From positions 32,559-96,558 of the forward strand of contig JANQJW010000079.1 in NCBI GenBank assembly GCA_028281445.1: a stretch of 64,000 bases of DNA. The letters run 5' to 3'. The translations under genes and the position numbers were made by a program. This stretch comes from Planctomycetota bacterium (GTDB lineage: Bacteria > Planctomycetota > PLA2 > JAEUHO01). Positions 7,071 through 14,465 of the stretch are shown one piece after another (position 1 is the stretch's first letter; every line of letters starts with the position of its first letter). Under the pieces are notes generated by a model that was not told the origin of the DNA, searched no databases, and saw only the letters and a list, made by a program, of their open reading frames with translations.

Positions 7071-9641
7071 ATGGCCTCCATCCTGACCCCCCGCACGCGG
7101 CTGCTCGTCCGGCTCCTCGTGGGCGGGGCCGTGGTCCTGGGGGGCACGGGGGCCTTCCTTCTCGGCAGCGACGGCTCCAGCGCCGCCGCCGCCGTCGCGC
7201 TGACGGTCCACATCGCGGCCGGCGTCCTCCTCATTCCGGTGTTGCTCGCCTTCGCGTTGCCACACGCCTACGCGGTACGGCGCTTGTCGCCCAAGATCCG
7301 CTTCACAGGGTTCATCGTGCTGTCGGTTGCTCTCACGGTGTCCGTCACGGGTGTCGTGCCGCTGTTCGGCGAGGCGGCAACGCCGGAACCCCTGCGCCTC
7401 ACGCACGTGCTCACGGGCTTCGTGATGATCCTGCTCTACGCGGGGCACCGAAGCCGGGGCCGGAACCCGATGCCGCTGCGCCGGTTCGCGCGTGGGGTCG
7501 GCATGCTGTTGATGATGGGCATCCTGCTCGACCTGTGGGAGCGAGGCGATGTGCAAGGGCCGACGGCGCAGGCCCAGGTCTCGCTCGCCCCGGCGGAAAC
7601 GCGAACCGTGCACGGCGGCTACGCCGACATCGACGCGATCGACGACTCCGCGACGTGCGCCGACTGCCATCCCGTGATCACGGACGAGTGGAGCCGGAGC
7701 GCGCACCGCCACGCCTCCATGACGAATCCCTTCTACAAGGGCACCATCCAGCAGATGCGCGAGCGCTATCCGCTCGAGAGCACGCAGTGGTGCGCCGGGT
7801 GCCATGATCCCGCCCTGCTTCTCACCGGCAAGATGGACGACCCGGACCTCGACTTCGAAGGACGCGAGGCGCAGGTCGGCCTGAGCTGCGTCGCGTGCCA
7901 CGCCATCGAGGTTCGCGGGCACGAGGGCAATGGCGCCTACGACTTCCTCCAGCGTCGCACGTACGCCTGGGAGCACCATGCCGACGAACGCGTTCGCAAG
8001 GCGCACGGCGTCCTCCTCCGCTTCAAGCCCGAGGCCCACGTGGCGAGCCTTAGCCCCAAGGGCATCGACTCGAGCGAGTTCTGCGCCACGTGCCACAAGG
8101 CCGAGGTGCCGCCGGAGATCAACAACTGGCACTGGCTGCGCGCGCAGAGCGAGTACGACGCATGGCACGCGAGCGGCGTGTCCATGAACAACTCACGCTC
8201 GTTCTATCACCCGCCGGCCGCGCGCAACTGCCAGGACTGTCACATGCACAAGGTCGTGGATCACCGCGACCCGACGGCCGACGCGAACGGCATGGTGAAG
8301 AGCCACATGTTCGCCGCTGCGAACACCGCGCTGCCGTATCTGCGCGGCGACACCGAGATGATCGAGCGCATCACGGACTTCCTGCGCACCGCGTGTCGCA
8401 TCGACGTGACCGCACTCGAGATCCCCCAGTCCGACGGCAGCGCCGACCCCGTGCTCCTCGCAGCGGGGGAGACCACGGTGCTGAAGCCCGGTGCCGAGGT
8501 CGAGGCACATGTCGTCGTGCGCACCCTGGGCGTGGGGCACCGCTTCCCCGGCGGCACGATCGACTCGAACGAGGTCTGGGTCGAGTTCACGGCCCGCATG
8601 GGCGACGATGAGCCCTTCTATCGCTCGGGCGCGATCGACGCCGAGACAGGCATCGTCGACGAGACCGCGGAGTTCTACCGGGCCTACGCCATGGACAAGA
8701 ATGGCAAGCGCGTCGTCAACCGCCTCGGCCCTGACATCCGCACGCGGGTGTACGCCAAGACGATCCCGCCGGGGGCCGCCGACGTAGTCCGCTACCGCTT
8801 CCGGGTCCCCGAGGGCGTTCAAGGCCCGCTGCGGCTCACGGCGCGCCTGCGCTATCGCAAGTTCATGCGCCAATACGTGGACGCGCTCTTCCCGGACAGC
8901 AAGATCCTGAAGCACATCGGGATGGACGGGAAGATGCACGACGTCGACCTGGAGAAGCTGCCCGTGGTCGACATGACGGAGACGGAGCTGGCGTTCTCCG
9001 TCGGTGAGACGACCAAGCCCGCACAGATCGATGAGCCGTACCTCCGCGTCAACGACCTCGGCATCGGCTATCTGCTTCAGAAGGACTTCGTACGCGCCGA
9101 GCGCGCCTTCCGGCGGGTCACCGAGCTCGAACAGGACTACGCCGACGGCTGGGTGAACCTCGCGCGCGTGCTCTTCGAGCGCCGGAAGTTCGGTGAGGTC
9201 AAGCACGCGCTGAAGAACGCTCTGATACTCAAGCCCGGCTTCCCCAAAGCGATCTACTTCCAGGGCGAAGCGGCACGCGCCGAGCTGCGCTTCGAGGACG
9301 CCGCACGGGCCTACCGCGAGGTGCTGCGGACGTTCCCGGAGGACCGCGTGGTCCTGAAGCGTCTCGCGCTCGTCCTCTCCGAGGACCTCGAGCGGCCGAA
9401 GGAAGCGCTGCCCGTGATCGAGCGGTCCCTCGTCATCGACAAGGCCGACCCCGAGGTGTGGTTCATCGCGATCACGGCGTACAAGCAGCTGGGCGACGCC
9501 GAGAAGCTCGAAGAGGCACAGGAGAAGTACCGCTTCTACCGGCGCGACGACACCGAGTGGCAGCGCCGCGGCATGTACCTGAACGCCGACCCGAACCTCG
9601 ACCGGCTGGCGGAACCGATCCACATCCACCGCCAGAAGTAG
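7071..9641 (+). CDS. membrane-anchored pentaheme cytochrome c with C-terminal TPRs
   Basis: The product is 856 aa. The N-terminal ~165 residues hold about five membrane helices. Five c-type heme motifs follow: CADCH (~196), CAGCH (~241), CVACH (~273), CATCH (~338) and CQDCH (~387), with extra His residues that could be distal ligands, as in the cytochrome c554 / multiheme family. A beta-rich domain comes next (about 450-650) and the last ~200 residues look like TPRs (GYLLQKDFVRAERAFRR and repeats). The start is uncertain: ATG 7071 gives the membrane helix at once, and ATG 7038 adds 11 residues. It probably passes electrons between the membrane quinone pool and a periplasmic partner. The enzyme activity is unknown, and no heme-lyase or oxidoreductase partner is adjacent. 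Confidence 0.85.
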   Translation: MASILTPRTRLLVRLLVGGAVVLGGTGAFLLGSDGSSAAAAVALTVHIAAGVLLIPVLLAFALPHAYAVRRLSPKIRFTGFIVLSVALTVSVTGVVPLFGEAATPEPLRLTHVLTGFVMILLYAGHRSRGRNPMPLRRFARGVGMLLMMGILLDLWERGDVQGPTAQAQVSLAPAETRTVHGGYADIDAIDDSATCADCHPVITDEWSRSAHRHASMTNPFYKGTIQQMRERYPLESTQWCAGCHDPALLLTGKMDDPDLDFEGREAQVGLSCVACHAIEVRGHEGNGAYDFLQRRTYAWEHHADERVRKAHGVLLRFKPEAHVASLSPKGIDSSEFCATCHKAEVPPEINNWHWLRAQSEYDAWHASGVSMNNSRSFYHPPAARNCQDCHMHKVVDHRDPTADANGMVKSHMFAAANTALPYLRGDTEMIERITDFLRTACRIDVTALEIPQSDGSADPVLLAAGETTVLKPGAEVEAHVVVRTLGVGHRFPGGTIDSNEVWVEFTARMGDDEPFYRSGAIDAETGIVDETAEFYRAYAMDKNGKRVVNRLGPDIRTRVYAKTIPPGAADVVRYRFRVPEGVQGPLRLTARLRYRKFMRQYVDALFPDSKILKHIGMDGKMHDVDLEKLPVVDMTETELAFSVGETTKPAQIDEPYLRVNDLGIGYLLQKDFVRAERAFRRVTELEQDYADGWVNLARVLFERRKFGEVKHALKNALILKPGFPKAIYFQGEAARAELRFEDAARAYREVLRTFPEDRVVLKRLALVLSEDLERPKEALPVIERSLVIDKADPEVWFIAITAYKQLGDAEKLEEAQEKYRFYRRDDTEWQRRGMYLNADPNLDRLAEPIHIHRQK

Positions 9642-9696
9642 AGAGCCCGGCTCACATTGCATGCTGTATCCTGCCGCGTCCAGCGGGAGGACCACC

Positions 9697-10080
9697 GTGA
9701 GCGAAGTCGTCAAGCCCAGCGTCGGGAGCATCGTCTGGTGCGACCTGACGCTCGAGGAAGCCGAGAACGTGCGGGACTTCTACGCCGGCGTCGTCGGCTG
9801 GAAGATCAACGACCACGACATGGGCGAGTACGCCGACTACGAGATGATCGCACCCGGATCCGGCGAAGCGGTCGCCGGCATCTGTCATGCGCGCGGAACC
9901 AACAAGAACCTCCCGCGCGAGTGGCTCGTGTATGTCCAGGTCGAAGACGTCGAGACCAGCGCGGCGCGGTGTCTCGAGCTCGGTGGACGCGTCCTGAACG
10001 GGCCTCGCAAGATGGGCGACAAGGACTTCTGCGTGATCGAGGATCCCGAGGGAGCCGTCCTCGCGTTGATCTCCGGCTGA
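9697..10080 (+). CDS. VOC (glyoxalase/bleomycin-resistance) superfamily protein
   Basis: The product is 127 aa from GTG 9697, preceded by GGGAGG at 6-nt spacing. An ATG at 9661 would add residues lacking domain character. It contains one and a half beta-alpha-beta-beta-beta units: IVWCDLTLEEAENVRDFYAGVVGW with the typical YxxVxGW ending, and a second unit with VYVQVEDVETSAARCLELGG and IEDPEGAVLAL. The family includes glyoxalase I, dioxygenases and antibiotic-binding proteins, and many members are of unknown function. It is followed after 15 bp by queA and may be cotranscribed. Confidence 0.85.
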   Translation: MSEVVKPSVGSIVWCDLTLEEAENVRDFYAGVVGWKINDHDMGEYADYEMIAPGSGEAVAGICHARGTNKNLPREWLVYVQVEDVETSAARCLELGGRVLNGPRKMGDKDFCVIEDPEGAVLALISG

Positions 10081-10095
10081 CCGGACCCGCGCACC

Positions 10096-11118
10096 GTGCG
10101 CATCGACGACCTGGACTACGACCTGCCGCCCGAGCGCATTGCGCAGGAGCCCGCCGCGCAGCGCGAAGACGCCCGGCTGCTCGTGTTGGATCGCGAGACC
10201 GGCGCGATCCAGCACCGCGGCATCCGCGATCTGCCCGAGCTCCTGCGCGAACACGACCTGCTCGTCGCCAACGACACCCGTGTGCTGCCCGCGCGCCTGC
10301 ACGCCACGCGCTACACGGGGGGACGCGTCGAGCTGCTGCTGCTCGAACCCGATCCGCGGGATCCCCACGCATGGCACGCCCTGACGCGCGCGGGGGGAAC
10401 CCTGCGGTCCGGCGAGGCCCTCAAGGTCGGAGACGATCTCGGGGTGCGACTCCTCGCCAATCTGGGTGGCGGTCGCTGGCGTGTGGCCGGCATCGAGTCC
10501 GACATCCCCACGGTGATGGCGCGCTGCGGACAGATGCCCCTGCCGCCCTACATCCGGCGCGAGGCGGACGATGCGCGGGAGTCGCTGGACCGCAAGCGCT
10601 ACCAGACCATCTATGCGCGCAACGAAGGCGCAGTGGCCGCGCCTACGGCCGGGCTGCACTTGACGCCTGACCTGCTTCGGGCGCTGGAAGAGCGCGGCGT
10701 CGGCTATTCGTTCCTGACGCTGCATGTCGGCCTGGGGACCTTCGAGCCGGTGCGCACCGAGCGACTCGAAGACCACGACATGCACGAGGAGCGATTCACG
10801 ATTCCCCCGGCGACGCACGACGCGATCCATGGCGCGAAGCGAACGGACGGGCGCGTCGTGGCGGTCGGCACGACGACGGTACGCGCGCTGGAAGCAGCGG
10901 CACTCGGCGACTTCGGCCGCACGAAGCTGCTGATCCAACCCGGCTTCGAGTTCCGCGTCGTCGACGCGATGCTGACGAACTTCCACCTGCCGGGGTCGAC
11001 ACTCATCGCGCTGGTGGCCGCGTTCGCCGGGCTCGAGCCCGTGCTGGCGGCCTATCGCGAGGCGGTCGGCGAGGGGTATCGCTTCTACTCGTACGGCGAT
11101 GCGATGCTCCTGATCTAG
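10096..11118 (+). CDS. queA: S-adenosylmethionine:tRNA ribosyltransferase-isomerase
   Basis: This 340-aa, full-length protein starts with GTG. QueA transfers and isomerises the ribosyl group of S-adenosylmethionine onto 7-aminomethyl-7-deazaguanine at the wobble position of tRNA (Asp, Asn, His, Tyr), making epoxyqueuosine. The family signature is continuous: DYDLPPERIAQEPAAQREDARLL at the start, VANDTRVLPARL, LPPYIRR, RYQTIYA, GAVAAPTAGLHLT, LHVGLGTFEPVR, GTTTVRALEAAA and TNFHLPGSTLIALVAAFAG. It is followed after 9 bp by queG, which catalyses the next step, so the two form a queuosine operon. Confidence 0.97.
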   Translation: MRIDDLDYDLPPERIAQEPAAQREDARLLVLDRETGAIQHRGIRDLPELLREHDLLVANDTRVLPARLHATRYTGGRVELLLLEPDPRDPHAWHALTRAGGTLRSGEALKVGDDLGVRLLANLGGGRWRVAGIESDIPTVMARCGQMPLPPYIRREADDARESLDRKRYQTIYARNEGAVAAPTAGLHLTPDLLRALEERGVGYSFLTLHVGLGTFEPVRTERLEDHDMHEERFTIPPATHDAIHGAKRTDGRVVAVGTTTVRALEAAALGDFGRTKLLIQPGFEFRVVDAMLTNFHLPGSTLIALVAAFAGLEPVLAAYREAVGEGYRFYSYGDAMLLI

Positions 11119-11127
11119 GATCCGATC

Positions 11128-12261
11128 GTGAGCGACCGGTTGACGATCGTCCGAGACACCGCCGCCGCGCACGGCTTCGAGGTCGTCGGCGTGACGAGCG
11201 CGGACCCGCTGCAGGACGCGCTGAAGGCCCTGGAGGGCTGGAGTGACGCAGGCCACGCGGCGGAGTTGGGCTACATGACGCGCAATCCGCCGGAGCGCGC
11301 CGATCCGCGCACGCTGCTCAAGACCGTGCGGTCGTTGATCAGCGTGGCCGTGAACTACTGGACCCCCGCGCCCGCGTTCGAGCACGAGAACCGCTACGGC
11401 CGTGTCGCGCGTTACGCCTGGGGCCGCGACTACCACGACATCGTCCTGCCGAAGCTCGACGCCCTGGGCGCGGACCTCGCTAAGCAGCTCGGCAGCAGCG
11501 GCAAGGTGCGCACGGCCTGCGACTACTCGCCACTTCTGGAGCGCGCGGCGGCCGTGCGCGCAGGGCTCGGGTTCTTCGGGAAGAACACATGCCTGCTCAT
11601 GCCACGGCGGGGATCGTGGTACTTCCTCGGCGAGATCCTGTTGGACGTGGAACTGCCCGGTACCGAGCCGGAAGAGACGGATCACTGCGGGACGTGCATG
11701 GACTGCGTCGTGGCCTGCCCGACGGACGCGTTCGTCGAGCCCTTCGTCCTGGATGCACGCAAGTGCATCTCGTATCTCACGATCGAGCACCGCGGCATCA
11801 TCGCGAGCGAGCTACGCGAAGCGATGGGGGCGTGGGTCTTCGGCTGCGACGACTGCCAGGACGTGTGCCCGTTCAATCGCTTCGCTGAGCCCTCGGTCTG
11901 GCCCGAGCTCGGTCCGGATGCCGGCGTCGGGCAGCGGTTGGATCTGGTCGAGTCGCTCGGGATTGCCGACGAGGAGACGTTCGAGGCGCGCTTCGCCGCC
12001 ACGCCGCTCTCGCGGCCGGGACGCGCGGGGCTGTTGCGCAATGCCTCCATCGCCGCGCGCAACGTGGGCGCACTCGAAGCCGTTCCAGCACTGGAGGTGT
12101 GCTGTCGCGATGCGGAGCCGGTGATTCGCGGTCATGCGCTCTGGGCGCTGGCCGGGCTTGACGCGGCGCGCGCGCGGCGGATCGCGGAGGACCTGGTGGG
12201 CCGCGACGCGAGCGCGTTCGTCCAGTTCGAGGCCGAGCAGATCCTGGACGGGATCGTCTAG
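11128..12261 (+). CDS. queG: epoxyqueuosine reductase
   Basis: This 377-aa protein starts with GTG, 9 bp after queA. QueG is a cobalamin-dependent iron-sulfur enzyme that reduces epoxyqueuosine to queuosine in tRNA. Visible features are the N-terminal region (GYMTRNPPERADPR), the WGRDYHD and GFFGKNTCLL motifs, and two [4Fe-4S] sets: CGTCMDCVVACP (Cys187, 190, 193, 197) and CDDCQDVCPFNR together with CISYLTIEHRG. The last ~80 residues form a HEAT-like repeat region (LRNASIAARNVGALEAVPAL), common in QueG. The stop codon abuts the ATG of the following glycosyltransferase. Confidence 0.96.
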   Translation: MSDRLTIVRDTAAAHGFEVVGVTSADPLQDALKALEGWSDAGHAAELGYMTRNPPERADPRTLLKTVRSLISVAVNYWTPAPAFEHENRYGRVARYAWGRDYHDIVLPKLDALGADLAKQLGSSGKVRTACDYSPLLERAAAVRAGLGFFGKNTCLLMPRRGSWYFLGEILLDVELPGTEPEETDHCGTCMDCVVACPTDAFVEPFVLDARKCISYLTIEHRGIIASELREAMGAWVFGCDDCQDVCPFNRFAEPSVWPELGPDAGVGQRLDLVESLGIADEETFEARFAATPLSRPGRAGLLRNASIAARNVGALEAVPALEVCCRDAEPVIRGHALWALAGLDAARARRIAEDLVGRDASAFVQFEAEQILDGIV

Positions 12262-13266
12262 ATGCCGGCCGCCTCCGTGGTCCTTCCGGTTCGAAACGGC
12301 ATGCCGTGGCTGCCGGAGACGCTCGACTCGCTGGTTGCGCAGACATTCGAAGACTTCGAAGTCCTCCTGCAGGACGACGGGTCGACGGACGAGACCCTTG
12401 CATGCATGGAGGCCTACGCCGCGCGAGACGCGCGGTTCCTCGTCGAGTCACGCGCGGCCGCGGGGGTCGCTGCGGCGGTCAATCGGGCGCACGAACGGGC
12501 GCGGGCCGCGCTGCACGTGCGCATCGACGGGGACGACGTCGCCCACCCCGAGCGCCTCGCCAAGCAGGTCGCCTTCGCGCAAGCCAATCCTGATGTCGGC
12601 TACTTCGGTTGCTGCGTTGCGTTCTTCCCCGAGGAGGCGATGGGGGAGGGCCTGCGCCACTACGAGGCGTGGAACAACGGCTGCGTCACCCACGAGGAGG
12701 TCTTCGCCGACCGCTTCGTCGAGCTTCCGATCGCCAACCCGTCGGTCGCCATGCGTGCCGATGTGTTGCGTGAGGTCGGCGGCTACGCACACGGTGACTT
12801 CCCCGAGGACTACGACTTCTTCCTGCGTTGCGCGGCGGCCGGCGTGCGTTTCGGCAAGGTCCCGGAGGTGTTGCTTCGCTGGCGCGACCATCCGGAACGT
12901 GCGACGCATCTCGACGAGCGCTATTCGCTCGCGTCGTTCTTCGAACTGAAGGTGCGGCACATCGCGCCGCTCCTGGAGCGGGACGGGCGCCCGCTTTCCA
13001 TTGCAGGCGCCGGACCCGACGGCAAGCGCTGGGCGCGGCGGTTGCGTGAAGCGGGCTTGGACGTTCAGTACTTCCTGGACGTCCATCCCGGTCGCGTCGG
13101 TCAGACCATCCACGGCGCGGTTGTTTGCGGATACGAAGACATCGAACGACTACGTACGTGTTTCGTTCTTGCCGCCGTCGGCAAGAGAGGCGGGCGCGAG
13201 CAGGTACGCGAGCGATTGTCGGCCGCGGGCTTCGAAGAGGGTGTAGGCTTTGTATGTGTCCAGTAG
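12262..13266 (+). CDS. family 2 glycosyltransferase with a C-terminal Rossmann-like domain
   Basis: The product is 334 aa and its ATG directly follows the queG stop. The N-terminal GT-A fold has ASVVLPVRNGMPWLPETLDS, QDDGSTDETL and RIDGDDVAHPERL, the DxD metal/nucleotide-sugar site. The acceptor side has NPSVAMRADVLREVGGY and FPEDYDFFLR, in which an Asp is the likely base. After about residue 245 a second segment, SIAGAGPDGKRWARRLREAG, resembles a small nucleotide-binding domain. Donor and acceptor are unknown. It is probably cytoplasmic or membrane-associated and transcribed with queA-queG by position only. Confidence 0.88.
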   Translation: MPAASVVLPVRNGMPWLPETLDSLVAQTFEDFEVLLQDDGSTDETLACMEAYAARDARFLVESRAAAGVAAAVNRAHERARAALHVRIDGDDVAHPERLAKQVAFAQANPDVGYFGCCVAFFPEEAMGEGLRHYEAWNNGCVTHEEVFADRFVELPIANPSVAMRADVLREVGGYAHGDFPEDYDFFLRCAAAGVRFGKVPEVLLRWRDHPERATHLDERYSLASFFELKVRHIAPLLERDGRPLSIAGAGPDGKRWARRLREAGLDVQYFLDVHPGRVGQTIHGAVVCGYEDIERLRTCFVLAAVGKRGGREQVRERLSAAGFEEGVGFVCVQ

Positions 13267-13489
13267 CCTCACTCGTCGGCAGCGCTTACGCCGGCGCGCC
13301 GATGCGATCACGACGAGGCTGCTTTACGGCGACGAGCCGCGCATCGATCTCGACATTGCGATGAACGCGCTGCACGACTGGGTCGAGCGCGTGATGCCGG
13401 ACCGGCTGGCGCTCTTCGAGATGATCTACATGGCGCGCTGGGAGCGCTTGCGTGACCAGGGCTGGGAACGCGACCGACCGTATCTCTAG
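13250..13489 (+). CDS. small hypothetical protein overlapping the glycosyltransferase
   Basis: The 79-aa frame begins at ATG 13250 inside the last codons of the glycosyltransferase (17-bp overlap). The N-terminus is Arg-rich (RRQRLRRRAD), followed by a helical, aromatic part (NALHDWVERVMPDRLALFEM and MARWERLRDQGW). No family is recognised. The overlap is consistent with translational coupling, and the amphipathic composition does not look like an out-of-frame shadow, but support is modest. Confidence 0.5.
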   Translation: MYVSSSLTRRQRLRRRADAITTRLLYGDEPRIDLDIAMNALHDWVERVMPDRLALFEMIYMARWERLRDQGWERDRPYL

Positions 13490-13504
13490 CCCGCATGATG
13501 TCGC

Positions 13505-13580
13505 GGGGCACACAAGGTGCCCCCCTACAGCAACAGGTGTACGTACGTCCTTGGGCTGTAGGGAGGGGCCTTGTGCCCCT
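13505..13580. repeat. long imperfect inverted repeat between convergent genes
   Basis: Two arms of about 26 bp, 13505-13531 (GGGGCACACAAGGTGCCCCC then CTACAGC) and 13555-13580 (GCTGTAGGGAGGGGCCTTGT then GCCCCT), are near-complementary. They enclose a ~23-nt loop that contains the palindrome ACGTACGT. It sits in the 110-bp gap between the small hypothetical gene and the minus-strand HAD gene, so it may act as a bidirectional terminator or be a mobile palindromic repeat. Confidence 0.6.
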
Positions 13581-13600
13581 CCGCGCCGTCCAAGAGCGCA

Positions 13601-14416
13601 TCAAAGATGACCCAATGCCTCGCGCAACGGCCCGCACGTGCCGCCGTGGGCCGCGACCCCGGCTCGCTCGTAGTCCAGCGTCCGCGGGCTCGGAACGAGA
13701 TGCGTCTTGCAGCCCAGCAGCGCGGGCAATGCGAGGTCGAGCTCGTAGACGTCGCCGATGACCAGCGTCTCGGCGGGCGCGGTGTCTGTCTCTTCCCAGA
13801 TCGACTGCAGCGCGTCGAAGTAGAGCCCGCGCCGCGCGTAGACCGGTCGCTGCCAGCCGTCGATCGAGACCGTCTCGGGTACGGAAAGGAAGCGTGCGTG
13901 CCCGGCGTGGCGATCCGGGTCGGCAACGATGAACTTGCGCGCGTTGCCATGGAGCCGGATGCCATCGCGCCCCGCCGGGGCGAGTCGATCGAGCTTCGCG
14001 GATACCGTGCCGGAGTCGGAGTTCGTGACGACATGCAGGCCCACGCCGGCTGCGGTCAGCGCCTCGACCACCTCCTTCGTCTCCTCCTTGAACGCCGTCT
14101 CGGTGAAGCGGTAGTTCTCCTTGAAGAGCCGCTCGGTCTCGGCGTCGTCGAGCTGGGGCGCAACGAGCGGGCCGACCGCCGTCGCAAGCAGGTAGAGATC
14201 CACCGGCGGCGCCACCATGCGCCCGCCGATCACCATGCCGTGATCGCTCGGGGCCGCGAGCACCTTGCGCTCCCACGTGCTCCACGCGTCATCGACATCC
14301 GGCACACCAAGCAAGGATGCGAGTCCAGCCTTGTAGCCACGCAGGAAGCCCTGCGCCTCGATCTCGACGTCCGTACACGTACCGTCGAAGTCCAGGACCA
14401 CGGTGCGAATGGTCAT
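13601..14416 (-). CDS. HAD-superfamily hydrolase
   Basis: The product is 271 aa. HAD motif I is VLDFDGTCTD (nucleophile and acid/base Asp at residues 9 and 11), motif II is VVTNSDS, and motif IV is GDVYELDL. A helical cap of about 100 residues follows motif I, so it is a type C1 phosphatase or phosphonatase-like enzyme. The substrate cannot be inferred. It starts 49 bp from the end of the toroid lipoprotein gene on the same strand, so the two may be cotranscribed, but a functional link is not evident. Confidence 0.82.
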   Translation of the reverse strand: MTIRTVVLDFDGTCTDVEIEAQGFLRGYKAGLASLLGVPDVDDAWSTWERKVLAAPSDHGMVIGGRMVAPPVDLYLLATAVGPLVAPQLDDAETERLFKENYRFTETAFKEETKEVVEALTAAGVGLHVVTNSDSGTVSAKLDRLAPAGRDGIRLHGNARKFIVADPDRHAGHARFLSVPETVSIDGWQRPVYARRGLYFDALQSIWEETDTAPAETLVIGDVYELDLALPALLGCKTHLVPSPRTLDYERAGVAAHGGTCGPLREALGHL

Positions 14417-14465
14417 CGGCTCTCCCCGCCCGCGGAGACCATACCCGGAAACGGAGAGCGGCTGC

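Noticed and set aside
6036..9731. Long minus-strand open frames opposite the cytochrome and dehydrogenase region
   Set aside because: They lack any domain and oppose five CxxCH motifs and the dehydrogenase core, so they are shadows.
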